Source of the DNA: Phymorhynchus buccinoides
Taxonomy: Eukaryota; Mollusca; Gastropoda; Neogastropoda; Raphitomidae
Direction: 5' to 3'
DNA length: 64,000 nucleotides
Assembly: GCA_017654935.2 (NCBI GenBank)
Contig: CM065710.1
Location: forward strand, 6,578,220-6,642,219
How positions within the stretch are numbered: position 1 is the stretch's first letter; every line of letters begins with the position of its first letter. The position numbers and the translations under genes were made by a program. This document shows, piece by piece, positions 44,588 through 56,973 of the stretch. The notes beneath the pieces were generated by a model. It did not search any database. It was given only the letters and a program-made list of their open reading frames with translations, and was not told the DNA's origin.

Positions 44588-44814
44588 ATGTCAGGTCAGG
44601 TCAGGTCAGGCCAGGTACTTAGTTAGGACATTAGACCTCGCGGCCTCTTCACTATTTTGTCCCTTCTCGATCTATGCGTCCCCAATTTTGACTATGCATC
44701 CCCGTCTCTATACATGTGTCCGGGGGGTGGGGGTGTTGAAGGGGGGGGGGGGGGAGGGGGGGGGGGGGGCCAAGGGAGGGAAGGGGAGGTGGAGGGGGGG
44801 TGAAGGGAGGGGGT
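44588..44814. repeat. (AGGTC)n and long G-runs (unit B)
   Basis: Counterpart of 28738-28954. The G tract (44722-44814) is rearranged relative to unit A, including a ccaa break. Confidence 0.85.
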
Positions 44815-45379
44815 TAATCTCTGTATCTCTGTTTTAAGAAAGTGAGAACCTTAATACAGATCAAATAACGATCGGCATGATTTGACAATGTTGATGGAAA
44901 AAAGAAAAGTTTAGCTAGCTAGGCGCTCAACTAGCGGAAGCAAAGACACGATAATTTAAATATAATAAGAACATACATTTTATATTTTTTTTGGTAGCTA
45001 AGTAATGACGCAAGCACACGAGGAAAATATAACTTACTTCCATCCAATCAAATCGATCCACCTAGACATTTTAGTCAGACATGTTGTAAACGGCGGGTGT
45101 TTAGACGTTGAAGGAGGTGAGACAGGCTTATTTTTTGTCTCTTACTTATCATGATCCGGTCTAGTAGTGGTCCGAAGTTAGTCAGTACTAGTTTTTAACC
45201 TTTATCTTGATAAAAAAATTGTTGATTTGATGTGTCAGATGTACTGTTAGATCTAGACTTGATTTTCTAAGCTTGGGCCATTGGGGTTCCCGGTTGTGTG
45301 CAACTGTAAGCTTAGTAGCAGACCGGTCAAGGTTCTGGTAGCTAAGTGAGCGTGATATGATATAAATGATATATTTCGT

Positions 45380-45541
45380 CAGGGCTCCAATTCTACAGGA
45401 CCCTCTAAAAGAATGTGCAGGGGGTGGTCCCAGGGATGCACTAGACAACATTTGCAATGCCACTGCGGCACAGGGACCCTCTATCCCGCAAGTGAAGGAG
45501 TCCCTGGGACCCCTTGTTTTGTGGGACGATTGGGAGCCCTG
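45380..45541. mobile_element. CAGGGCTCC-ended MITE (unit B)
   Basis: Counterpart of 29515-29673, with TTCGT flanks and a few extra bases. Confidence 0.55.
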
Positions 45542-45826
45542 TTCGTGTTATAACTTCTTTATTTTCCCAACCACCATCATCAAGTTGATGGTTCTGTTGG
45601 TATAGAACGTGGGGACTTCGGTCAGGCAGATGTCTAGATGTTAATATACGGTCTATGCTAAGAACATATCGATCAATAATTAATTCAAAGCAAAGGCACA
45701 GTTTGTGACAGAACCAAACCGGTTCAATGCAGTTTGCTGCGGACTCGCCTAGTGCATAATTAATTGTTACAACTACAAATGTGAAATAGATCTACACTTT
45801 TTTTCTCTTAGTAACTCTACCACTAG

Positions 45827-46025
45827 AGGACACTCCTTAAAACTAACAAAATCATTATAGTTCATACTAATATTTATGCAAATGTTTTCACTAACAGGGT
45901 TATTAACAATTGGAATTCACTACCAAATGATACTGCAACCGCAGGAACACTCAATAGTTTTAAAAAACAAATTAGATAATTTTTGGGAAGATTATTGCTT
46001 CCATACTAACATAAGTATTCAGTAA
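45827..46025 (+). pseudogene. CR1-like LINE C-terminal remnant (unit B)
   Basis: Same as 29959-30156 with one extra A in the run before the final KLDNFW block, which shifts that block out of frame. Confidence 0.7.
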
Positions 46026-46550
46026 TTAATTAGTATGCAGATCAGTTTGCTTGTTTCATTGTATGTTGACTTTTTGTTGTACTCTTAATAATAATAATTT
46101 TTTTTAATAATAACAAAGCAAAACAAAAAGTTTTAAATTGCATTTCCTTATAAACTAAAAGGAAATAGAAGGCTAAATGCTATTTAAAAGCCTATATGCC
46201 ATATATGATATGATATGATATGGTCTAGTCTACATTCATGGTGATGCCATGGACGGTAAACTAAACGATTCCATCAAAGTCAAAAACACTTTATCTTTAT
46301 CTTGTTAAAGAGAAATTACCTTGTGGTCTCACACAACTGTCACACAAGCACAGTAACAAAACAAAAACACACGCATTTTCATGCATGGAGATTTAAAACA
46401 AAAAAGTAAAGAAAGGAGTGAACAGCAAAACATGCTTCACATTCACGTTAGGGGCTGAAAGAAAGAAAAGCTGACTGAAACTGGGTAGCGAGATTAATTT
46501 ATAGATCTGTGTTTTTCAAAGTGTGTCCCTTTATTGTAAAGAGAGAACCG

Positions 46551-46942
46551 GATGATTTACAGAGTCCAGAGTACAGATGCATGACTGATCTGGTGATGAT
46601 GACTACAGAGTTTACAGAGTCCAGAGTACAGATGCATGACTGATCTGGTGACTTTACAGAGTCTGATGTGACTGATCTGGTGATGATTTACAGAGTCCAG
46701 AGTACAGATGCATGACTGATCTGGTGATGATTTACAGAGTCCAGAGCACAGATGCATGACTGATCTGGTGATGATTTACAGAGTCAAGAGCACAGATGCA
46801 TGACTGATCTGGTGATGATTTACAGAGTCAAGAGCACAGGTGCATGACTGATCTGGTGATGATTTACAGAGTCAAGAGCACAGGTGCATGACTGATCTGG
46901 TGATGATTTACAGTCAAGAGCACAGGTGCATGACTGTTCTGG
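46551..46942. repeat. 44-bp minisatellite (unit B)
   Basis: Same unit as 30681-31032 with a partly scrambled stretch at about 46595-46680. Confidence 0.9.
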
Positions 46943-47172
46943 TGCATCACGGCTGTCAAAGCAGGCTTCACAAGAACGGCTGTCCAAATGAGATGTTGTA
47001 TTCCTCTGCCCAGATGCATGTGGGACTAGTGTATTTCGAACTTGTCTTGGAATTACTTTTTTAAATTTTGCATTGACACACATACACACACCATTACACT
47101 CAGATATCAATTTACAGCACCCAGATGATAGCCACATTCTAATTAGTGCTTGGTGCCAGTGCAGAGATCTAT

Positions 47173-47188
47173 ACTCTCTCTCTCTCTC

Positions 47189-47222
<34 letters not shown>
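47173..47222. repeat. (CT)n microsatellite (unit B)
   Basis: About 50 bp, against about 20 bp at 31262-31280 in unit A. Confidence 0.95.
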
Positions 47223-47631
47223 CCCCCTTTCTCTCCCTCACTCATACACACACATACATTTTTGCTTTGTATTTCTGTTTGAATTAATATTGTTGCAGAG
47301 CTTCAGATTGTCAGTGCGCCCACGCCATTGACTCATTCTTGTTAATAATGGCGCATGTAAACACATTTCCATGATTGATAATTCATGACACAATGAAAGA
47401 AAAGTTTTAAACTTCAAAAGCTGTCCGTTTTGGCCTTTTCCAATTATATCTTCATAGCCACTAGTAGTTTTGCTAAATAAACTACCGGTAAGTGTTTTTA
47501 TTTTTTATCAGACACATGTGTGCACCCACAAAAATAATTGTGCCACATAAGTGGCCCATCATTTTAAAAATGGACCCCTCATTTCGTGCAGCCATGGGTA
47601 ATAAAATCGCATGCAAATTTAAAATAAAAAA

Positions 47632-47742
47632 ATTGGGTGGCGCGCCTCTGGCTGCGACGCGCTCTCCAGGTGGGAGCAACCCGAATTTCACAGAGACGCC
47701 TCTGTGACTATAAAGTACCTAATACCTAATACCTAATATGAC
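47632..47742 (+). repeat. SINE end fragment (unit B)
   Basis: Counterpart of 31675-31787. Confidence 0.65.
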
Positions 47743-47961
47743 CCATGTAGTCTGAAAACAATGTGAAGCTCTGTGGATGTTTTCAGATTAGATTAACTAA
47801 GCATTAGCACCCTGTTTTTTTAAATTATGATATTGATGCGTTCAGATTCAGTAACCCATTAACAAGTCCAATTGTATCAAATCTAAGGCCTTTGTCATGT
47901 TTCAGTGCCTAATGTTTCATACTTTCCCCATATTGATACTCTTTGTTCCATGTTCTTCTTC

Positions 47962-48290
47962 TGCGTTCCCAGGCCATATGGCCATAATGGGTGATGTACG
48001 TATATGTCCATGTCCGGTTTTCAGTTTTCACTGGTCTCCTCGCTGCATACAGCCAACACGTTCCGATTTCAGACGAGCTCAAAAGAAAAAAAATTATTTG
48101 TAAGATTTTGTTTACAAAAAGTCAGGAAAAAGGGCTAATATGTCAGAAAGATAGTAGATGATAGAAAGCAAAGGGAAAAGGCAGAGTCAAAGAGAGTGGC
48201 AGATTAGAGGAAGTTACAAGCACAGAACTTCCAGAAGGTGGGGGAACTATTTGTACAAAAGACCCCCGATATCCCCATGGAGGGTTGTTC
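47962..48290 (+). mobile_element. Composite SINE, head type 1 (unit B, copy 1)
   Basis: Counterpart of 32005-32340; the head restores ccatatggccataatgg where unit A has ccgtaatgg. Confidence 0.7.
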
Positions 48291-48738
48291 CATGTAAATG
48301 TTAAGTTTCTTGAAGGCATGTGTGGGTTTTTTAGTCTCTTTACTATTTAATTCCTCTCACATTATGAAAATGCTCTGTTTTTTTTCTTTTCTAGTTTTCT
48401 CTTTGGAGTTGGAATACACAAGTGCAGTTGGCCCCAGAATCCAAGACTACTTGCTGAATCATCCCTTCCGGAGGCGAAAACCATGAAGTATTTGACTGAC
48501 TCCCTGTCATTTCTGGTAAGCCAGAACTACTGAAGATATATACCTTTTCTTTAATAAAACCCATTACAAAATTGTACAGCTGTGAAGCTATACTGTCCAA
48601 AGTGGAATAATATTATACAGTTACTCATAATTTTAAATAGAATCTCAATATGAATTTCTCATCATTTCTAATTTATAACCAGCACCACATCTCTTTCAAT
48701 TTAACCTACCACCACCATCTCCTTTCTCTTCTCTGTAG

Positions 48739-48977
48739 TGTTTTTGTTCAGTAACGGGTTGGTTTTTGTGTGTGGTATAAAAGGTGTGAACATCCTGGTG
48801 TGTGGGAACCCCTACATGACCAAGTCCATTTCCTGAAGTACCTGGAGAAGATGGTGCCCCGGGTGGTGTTCCCCATGGGCCAGGCGGCATCAAGAGGAAC
48901 CTTGTGTGTGGAAGATGGAGGCATGTGCTCTGCTGCTGGCTGACAAAGGGGTGTGTCTCATTGGTGAGCTTGACATG
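48739..48977 (+). pseudogene. MCM2-like helicase exon relic (unit B)
   Basis: Counterpart of 32788-33026, 239 bp in both units, with the same two frameshifts and altered Walker motifs. A few substitutions near the 5' end (gtaacgggttggtttttgtg) distinguish it. Shared lesions show that decay preceded the split of the two units. Confidence 0.75.
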
Positions 48978-49959
48978 GTAAGGGACACTCAGAGAGAGAA
49001 AATGTATGTGTGTGTGAATCAGAAGTTATCGCTGTTCGATACTTTTTTAAAAATGTGCTAGTGATATTGAAAGTGCAATCTATTTTTATTTTTATATGTA
49101 GCTTATTAATTAGCTATAAAGCGTTACAAAAACTACACGTTTATGTGCTCTTTGTTGTTATAGAAGTATTACTGTCGATGTAAGGATGTGAACTGTATTT
49201 AGATTGTCATTACAATATGCCGACTTCGTACAGTAATATTATGTTTTCAGATACATTGATGCTTCTCTTTGGTTTATGTGCCTAGATTCTGTTTATTTAC
49301 AAGACCTCTGCCTGCACCCATTTTGTTTTTCATTTAAGGAGCAACCTCCGCTTTTTATCTTCCCTGTATTTTGTTCTTACCACCACTTATCACAGCCCAG
49401 GTAGTGGCTTAACTTGTGTAATGTTACATTGCCCCCTTATATCCCCAAAGGGATGCTGTTCCTGCACTGTACCAGGAATTAGGCTATCCCTATATCCCTG
49501 GTTTTCAGGTTATAGCAGGGTTTTCTAGAAGCACCCATGCAGAGGAGTACAGTTGGTTTTCTATTTTGTTTTCTGAAAAGGTAAATTCGTCCATTCCTTG
49601 GATATATTGGTCAACATTATGTTGATCAATTAGAAAAGAAAAAAAAATCTTTGAATTTTGTAGATCAACTTTTTTGTGTTTATGCAGAAAATGAGATCTG
49701 ATACGAAGGCCAAAAGAGAAGACTCCACGGCAGCAAAGACAGCCCAGGACTTGCCTCCTGTCCTCCATCCTCTCCAGTATTGACAATGATTGGATGATGC
49801 ACAAGCCAAGGAAAATATCTCTACTTTATTCCTCTCTCTGCAGTGTATATTTTATTGTTTGCTCCCAACGTGTTAGGCCTACTTGAATGAAGATTTTTTT
49901 AAATGTTGTATATTGTTTGATTTGAGTGAAATGTGTGTTGCCTTTCTTCTTCTTCGTCT
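48978..49959. other. Non-coding stretch (unit B)
   Basis: Counterpart of 33027-34004. Nothing recognised. Confidence 0.4.
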
Positions 49960-50290
49960 CCTGCATCCCCAGGCCATATGGCCATAATGGGTAAGGTACG
50001 TATGTGTCCGGTTTTCAGTTTTCACTGGTCTCCCCGCTGCGTACAGCCGACACATTCCGATTTTGGAGGAGCTCAAAGGAGAAAAAAAGTATTTGGAAGA
50101 GACTTTTTTTTTTTTAGAGGCAGGAGAATGGGCTAATAAGCCAGAAAGATAACAGATGACAGAAAGCAAAGGGAAAAGGCAGAGTCAAAGAGAGCGGCAG
50201 ATTAGAGGAAGTTTCAAGCACAGAACTTCCAGAAGGTGGGGGAACTATTTGTACGGAAGACCCCCCGGTATCCCCACGGGGGTTTGCCTT
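49960..50290 (+). mobile_element. Composite SINE, head type 1 (unit B, copy 2)
   Basis: Counterpart of 34005-34335. Confidence 0.7.
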
Positions 50291-51028
50291 TCAAAACACT
50301 GAAAAGTTGTACACATAAAAGAGACTCTCTCTCTCTCTCTAAATGTTATTGAAAAAGTACACGTATTTGCTTTAAAAGATTCTTAGAAACACGTCGAGAT
50401 CACCATGAAAACACCCTTTAGTTTTACAGAGATCGCAACACTCACTTTGCTCTGGTTTCATAGAAATCAAATTGTGAAATAGGTGATTCCTCCTTGGCAG
50501 AGGTGCTGGAAGTCAAATTCTTTCAGTGAAAGAGAAGGCATGTGCCTTCCCTTTTCTAATGGCCGCATTATTTTAGACAAAATCGTTTACACAAAATGTT
50601 CGCAATACAAGCCTTTTTATTTTTTATTTTTAAAATTTTATGCAGTTTACCTAAAATAGTTTCGCTCACAACAAAGGAAATAGCTCCTTTTTTTTTTTAC
50701 TGCACTACAAAAAAAAAAAATGCTTCAACCACAATGAGTGACCTCCACCCACCCCATCCAAAATGGCTTCTCTCTCCGGCATCTCCGCCAAGGAGGAATC
50801 GACGTTTTGATGGTTTGATTTATAGGAAACCAGAGCAAAGTGAGCGTTCCGATTCTTGAAAAGGCTGTCTTTCTGGTGATTTTGACGTCTTTCTTGCAAA
50901 AACTCATCCGTCAGGGTCCACCTTTAACCTTAGTCTAAGAACTCTAAATGTTATGACTTATGGTGAGATAGGTCAATTTCCATTGTATATAAATCTGTCA
51001 TGATTTGAATTGAAACGAAACAGAAATA

Positions 51029-51186
51029 CAGTGGAACCTCCCTTATAAGGCTTTCAAAAAGCATCCAAAATGCTCTTATAAAGGGGGTCATTTTAATACT
51101 TACACAGAAGGGCAATGCTCAGAGAAGCAAGTTTTACGTGGGAGGGAGTCTATGTAATGGAAAGTCTTATAAAGGAGGTTCCACTG
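51029..51186. mobile_element. Tigger/pogo-like MITE (unit B)
   Basis: Counterpart of 35073-35231, TA-flanked, one base shorter. Confidence 0.8.
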
Positions 51187-51261
51187 TAAAAAGAAAATGT
51201 TTCCTTACATTCTAATATGAAAGGCAGTGGTACTTTTCAATTATAATCACTGTCATCCTAT

Positions 51262-51280
51262 TCTCTCTCCCCCCCCCCCC

Positions 51281-51358
<78 letters not shown>
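51262..51358. repeat. Poly-C and (CT)n microsatellite (unit B)
   Basis: Counterpart of 35308-35402. Confidence 0.95.
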
Positions 51359-51361
<3 letters not shown>

Positions 51362-51461
51362 TTATTTGAGACCTGTTCGTGTTCTACCGTATTTTTCGGA
51401 CTATAAGGCTTACCTGTGTATTCGTGTTCTAATTATTCTTGATTATGGATGTATATTTTGA

Positions 51462-51778
51462 CTCCCCTGTGGGGATGCCGGGAAATCTTTTGTACAAATA
51501 GTTCCTCCAGCTTCTGGAAGTTCTGTGCTTGTAACTTCCTCTAATTCTGTCATTCTCTTCTCTTTGACTCTGCCTTTTCCCTTTGCTTACTGTTATCTGC
51601 TATCTTTCTATGTCACTGGTCCATTCTCCTCCCTTATTTTAAAATAAATTCTTACAAAGATTTTTTCCAGCCGAAGTCGGACATGCTGGTCCTAACTATT
51701 TCTTAGGCGCATAACGGCAGCATGACGCATCTACGCTCATATGACAGGAAACTGAGCGAACGAAGAAGAAGAAGTATA
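51462..51778 (-). mobile_element. Composite SINE, head type 2 (unit B)
   Basis: Counterpart of 35505-35820. Confidence 0.7.
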
Positions 51779-51935
51779 TTTTGACAAGTATAGATGGTGG
51801 GGTGGTGGAGAGGTAGAGGGGAGGGAGGGAGGAGGGCGAGAGTGCGTGTGTCTAATTAACTTTTCCCCCTGTGGTACAAGTATTTTTTATTTCTGATGTA
51901 TTGTTGATTACATGCCATGTATGTATTGCAGTGTT

Positions 51936-52153
51936 TAGGGGAAGACGGGGTAAAAAGCGCATGGGCGGGTAAGAAGCCCACCCCAATTATTTCATGAAAT
52001 AAAGAAAATTTCAGTCAAATTTGCCCATGAGACGAATGCTAGACATTAACGCTCGTCTCATGGGCAAAATGAGACTGAAATTTGCTTCATTTCATGAGAT
52101 AATTGGGGTGGGCTTCTTACCCGCCCATGCGCTTTTTACCCCGTCTTCCCCTA
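51936..52153. mobile_element. Foldback MITE (unit B, copy 1)
   Basis: Counterpart of 35978-36195, complete with TA at both ends. Confidence 0.85.
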
Positions 52154-52420
52154 TGTATGACACTATTAATTATAGCTTGTTATTGTAAGGCGCTTTGGGC
52201 TGTGTTTATCAGGATATTGCGCCATATAAATATTATTATTAGAACCTACTTCAATTTATATTTACTAATTTAGTCTTCTTTTTTTTTAATTGTGTGCTCT
52301 TGGAAAATTGTAAAGAGGCAATAGGATTTCTTTCTTCTTTTGCCTTTGTCTATGTGTCTATCACAATCTTTCAAAATATTAGATGGGTTAAATCAAATTT
52401 AACAGAGGGGTTGATACTCT

Positions 52421-53112
52421 GTGCAGGTCTCCCTCTTTCTAAGAGTCCAGAACAGGGTTGTGCTCAGAAAGCGTAAGACTGACTCAGTGACACCACTGCT
52501 GAGACAGCTGCACTGGCTCCCTGTTGACGCGAGAGTCGACTATAAAGTGGCCACTCTTGCCTATCGTTATTTCGAAGACACTCTTCCTGACTACCTCTCT
52601 TCTCTCCTCTCTGTCTATATACCAGAACGCAACCTCAGATAAAAAACAACAACATTAAAACTTATCTGCAAACCTGTCACCAAGTACAAAACTGTTGAAA
52701 ACAGATCTTTTCGTTTCCGAGCACCCCAGATCTGGAACAATCACCCTTTCTCTCTCCGCAACTCTCCATCTCTGTCTTCTTTCAAAACTGTCCTGAAGAC
52801 GCATCTCTTCAGAAAATATCTGTTAATTTCTGTCTTTCCATCCACTGTCAGTCAACCCTGTAAAGATTTTTTATTTCGTTTTATTTTTTTAATAAATAAT
52901 TCGTGTTTTGTTTTAAATGTGAGTTGGGTGAGTGCGATCAAGTGATTTTTTGCTAAATAATTTTAAATACATGTATTTTGAATATCTTTTGTGTGCGAGG
53001 GGTAAACTTACTTTTTTTTCCCTTCTATTTTCCATGTAAAGCGCGATGAGACCTGCTGTGTCAGGAGAATAGCGCTATAGAAGATTTATTTATTTATTAT
53101 TATTATTATCTT
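52421..53112 (+). pseudogene. L2-like LINE 3' end with ATT tail (unit B)
   Basis: Counterpart of 36463-37145. Here 'gaaaacagatcttttcg' keeps two bases that unit A lacks near 36742, so the frame differs after the break. Confidence 0.8.
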
Positions 53113-53904
53113 TTAATCTTCAGTTCAATTTTTATGACCTTGCTGGCCTTGGTCTTATTTTTGTTTTATATTTCTATTATAATCCTGTCAACTGCTATGG
53201 TTATCTCAGGACTGTCACCGCGTAAAGTTCGACCACTTATTACAAAACACTCATCAATGTATCTTACCAACATTCAACAACCTAAAAAAAAAAAATATAT
53301 ATATTACAATTCTTAACATGACATTGTACGCCATAACACATAATTCCACACAGTGCTGGAAACGTTGAACCATTCCGATCTATTTATCGGATCCAGTGGA
53401 TCGCCGAGCGGCAGATAAGTTCCAGAGCGGGCAAACGGGCACATAACAGCAGCGTGACACATCTACGCTCGAGTGACAAGAAACTGGACAATTGACCCAA
53501 AAAACAAAAATATAAATAATAATGGCATCGCCGCGTGGCACTTCATGCCCCACATAGCCGAAAGGCCGCAGAGGGCGTAAAACATTATTTCTCTTGCCGC
53601 GTGGCACCCACCCCTCACATCTTAGCCCCTGTCCTCCTTGCGTCCTTTGGGTGATACAGCTTCACACCCTTCACTGGAGTGCATGTCCTTTACCGGGGTG
53701 CACACCCGTAACACAGAGACATGTCTGCCTCTCGGTGACATTTAAACCTCATGTGGCATAACCCCCCTCACATCTTCGACCTTGTCCTCCTTGCATCCTT
53801 TGGGTGATACACACCCCAGACTGGAATACACATCCTTGACGGATTGCATCGTCGGAAATGTGCAATTTGTTTTTTATACTTCTGGCTAAAATTAGTTCTT
53901 GCGA

Positions 53905-54065
53905 TGAAAATGATGTTTTACGTCCTCTCGGTCATAGACACATATGCGACATTTGTAAATGGTGGGAACAATACTGGCTGCAATGCCCGGAGGCAGTGCA
54001 ACAGCAGTAAAGTCCCGAGTTTTTAACAGTATAAATAGGTGTAGCGGTAACCATGCATCGGCTAA
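53905..54065 (-). repeat. SINE-like dispersed repeat (unit B, copy 1)
   Basis: Counterpart of 37945-38110 with a 12-bp deletion after catttgtaaat. Confidence 0.6.
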
Positions 54066-54564
54066 ACCTCATCGGCTATGGTACCGCCACATTGGATCAA
54101 TGTAAAAGCCAATAAGGCCATGATTTTAGTTCTAGAAATAATAATGTTTTACGCCCTCTTTGGCCTTTCGGCCATGTGGGGCAATGATTTTAGTTCTCAC
54201 GAGAACGTAACTTTTTGTTTACAAATGGAAGACAAAAGAAAATAGATACAGACAAATATTATTCACTCTATAGCGAAAATATATGGGATGATTTTAGCAA
54301 AGTAAATAAATACAAGTATTTTTGAGTGCTCTTTCTTAATTTGTCATTATCATGTTAGATGGCATAATGTACAAACTTAATTTTTCTGCACACAAATAGA
54401 CTGACAATGAAATCGAACTATTTGTACAACCTGTCGGTGAGGTATGATTTATCTCCCTTTTGATAGCAATTATTTTCTCTGAAAGTAAAGAGTAAGCTAT
54501 TAGGCCTAGAGTTATCTTTACCTAGCTGACGTTATGCGCGGTTGGGTTAGTGGAATGAATGAAA

Positions 54565-54745
54565 AATGGTGTTTTACGTCCCCTCGGTCTGGAACAGACA
54601 CATATGGGACATTTGTAGATACAAAGATGGTGGGAACGATACTGGAGGCAATGCCTGGAGGTAGTGCAACACCAGTAAAGTCCCGAATTTTTAACAATAC
54701 AGATAAGTGTAGCAGTAGCCACGCCTCGGCTATGGTACTGCCACG
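54565..54745 (-). repeat. SINE-like dispersed repeat (unit B, copy 2)
   Basis: Counterpart of 38608-38785. Confidence 0.6.
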
Positions 54746-54890
54746 ATAAATTGGTAATAATCTAAATAAAAGATGATTAGCGGTTAGTGGTGTTTCTTAG
54801 ACCCCTTGAGAAATTTGTTTTACGTCCTCCCGGCCTAAGCCATATGGAACATTTCTTTTTATAAAGTTACGGCTTAGACCCCTTGTGGCG

Positions 54891-55104
54891 TAGGGGAAGA
54901 CGGGGTAAAAAGCGCATGGGCGGGTAAGAAGCCCACCCCAATTATCTCATGAAAAAAAGAAAATTTCAGTCAAATTTGCCCATGAGACGAATGCTAGACA
55001 TTAACGCTCGTCTCATGGGCAAAATGAGACTGAAATTTGCCTCATTTCATGAGATAATTGGGGTGGGCTTCTTACCCGCCCATGCGCTTTTTACCCCGTC
55101 TTCC
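54891..55104. mobile_element. Foldback MITE (unit B, copy 2, right end clipped)
   Basis: Counterpart of 38933-39149 with the same clipped right end. Confidence 0.85.
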
Positions 55105-55186
55105 ATCCAACTGCCAGGTATGCATAGCTAGGTATCCTAAGTCCATCCCTCTCTTCTACCTACTCCCCCACCCGCACCGAAAAAAA

Positions 55187-55268
55187 CGGTGCTGCACAGC
55201 GGCAACACTCTCTCCAAGTAGGAGCAGCCCGAATTTCATGGATACATGTCTATGTGAGTGGAACTAAT
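55187..55268 (+). repeat. SINE end fragment (unit B)
   Basis: Counterpart of 39230-39312. Confidence 0.55.
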
Positions 55269-55331
55269 ACAAAAAAAACCAACACTGACACACACAAAAA
55301 ATACCAAATACAAATAATGATTACCACTGAC

Positions 55332-55445
55332 CATTTTCAATTCAGGCATAATGTAGTCAACCACCACATTTTCCATGTAACTGACAAATCCCTCGTTCAG
55401 CCAGAGGTCATCCCACCAGGAAGGCGTAACCAGGTTACCAAACCA
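55332..55445 (-). CDS. M1 aminopeptidase exon, zinc-ligand Glu (unit B)
   Basis: The 114-bp, 38-codon exon starts at WFGNLVTP and ends at PELKM, after a cag acceptor and before a gtcagt donor. It joins in frame to the exon at 56974-57128: HELAHQ + WFGNLV gives HEXXH with 18 residues before the ligand Glu of LNEGF, the M1 zinc site. The next downstream exons were not found in 41501-55331, so the following intron is very long or the locus is incomplete. Confidence 0.9.
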
Positions 55446-55538
55446 CTGCACACACCAACAGCAACGACAACACAGTGAATCCAACATCATTGGCCTAAAA
55501 TCCTACCACGGATTTCCAAGTCTTCTTGCATATGGCTG

Positions 55539-56255
55539 CTACACGATCAAAGCAGCTCTGTTCATAAATAGTACTTTCTTTTCCAGCTCTTCCTTGGACC
55601 TGTAGAGCTTGGTTGACAGCAGTGTGCTGATGGGCCGCACTTCACCTCTTGCCTCCATGTGAAGGGGACGTCTCTGCAGGACATGCTCTGTTGTCTCTTC
55701 CAGACCACAGGGACAGACTGGTGATGGCGTCAACTTCATTTTCCGATGCTTGTGGTTGTTGAGCCTGTTGTGGTTGGCGTGCAGTCGAACCAGAACTACT
55801 TGCTGCACCTGCGACTGAAGAAGGTAATCGCCCCTCTGCACTGGTGGTCTTTTAAAAGCTTTTAACTCTTTTCTTTTCGCGGAAGCTGACACGGTTATTG
55901 ATTTGCTCGCCTCTGGATCCCTCTTTTGCAAGGACGTCCGCCAGCTCGTTTCCTGGAATTTGATAATGACTGGAATCCACTGTAGAACTGCCCTCCTTTT
56001 CCTGACAAGTTGCTGTAGGGCTCTGGACAGGCGAGGGAGCTTGTCGTTCTGGTATGCCTGCAGAACACAGAGGGCATTCGAGTGGAAAACAACCCATGTG
56101 CAATCGTCGTCTGACGCTTCAATAGTGGAGAAGACCTTCATGAACGCTTCAGTTTCGGCACGATAGTTGGTGCAGTGCCTTCCAGTTGGTACACTTGCTG
56201 TTGTGGTCTCACCTCCTGGGAAATGAATGAGCATGCCTGGTCCTCCATCGGCCAC
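55539..56255 (-). pseudogene. LINE RNase H and zinc-knuckle remnant in aminopeptidase intron (unit B)
   Basis: The fuller version of 39584-40207. It keeps the 31 codons missing from unit A (DDDCTWVVFHSNALCVLQAY onward), which supply the central RNase H acidic region. The frame extends upstream without a usual ATG. GNELADVLAKEGS lies in another frame (55852-56103), so it is frameshifted. It belongs to the RNase H-bearing LINE group. Confidence 0.78.
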
Positions 56256-56973
56256 TGCATTGGTAGGATTTCAAGTGAATTTTGTCTTCACTCGCTTCAG
56301 GAACAGAGTAAAAGCTAGGTCATGTGTTTCTAACCCACTTCTTATCATTAAACTTTGCTTTCAGACTAAAAATAGAAACAAGAACACATTTTCAACTCTA
56401 AATACACTCTCGTACACGAAAACGAACACCTTTTGCAAAAAGTAAATTTTCTTATATTATGTTTTAGGGCACAACGTTTTATTTAGTAGTTACGTATATC
56501 TTGTGTGGGACTTGTTTTTAACAGCAACAAAAAGTCACACACTCACTACCACCTCCCCCATACCCACCATCACCACCACCGACAGGATTTAGTGGTTTCA
56601 TCTGCCTTTTCGTTCCCCTACCCCTACCTCTATCCTACATTTCGCATTCTTCTCACTCACTCCAAACTCTCTGATTACTTTCTAAATTTCTTCTGTGTTT
56701 TATGCTGTACTGTGATTCCTTCTGCAAGGCTCAACATAAGAACAAGGGACAAAGCTACCATGGGGTCTGTAATATTTATAGAGGTGACATCATTCATCGC
56801 TCTAATCTTCAAAGGAGGTTTGTGTTTTCCAAATTTCAACAACAACAAAATAATAATAAAGACATTAAAATCCCTATGCAAATTTTATTGATAAATAACA
56901 AAAACCAATTAAGGAAAATTTGTTGACACTAATTTGAAAATATATAGTTTCTAACAGTATAGAAATACCACAC
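56256..56973. other. Intron sequence (unit B)
   Basis: Counterpart of 40208-40921. Nothing recognised besides a CACC-rich stretch near 56550. Confidence 0.5.
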
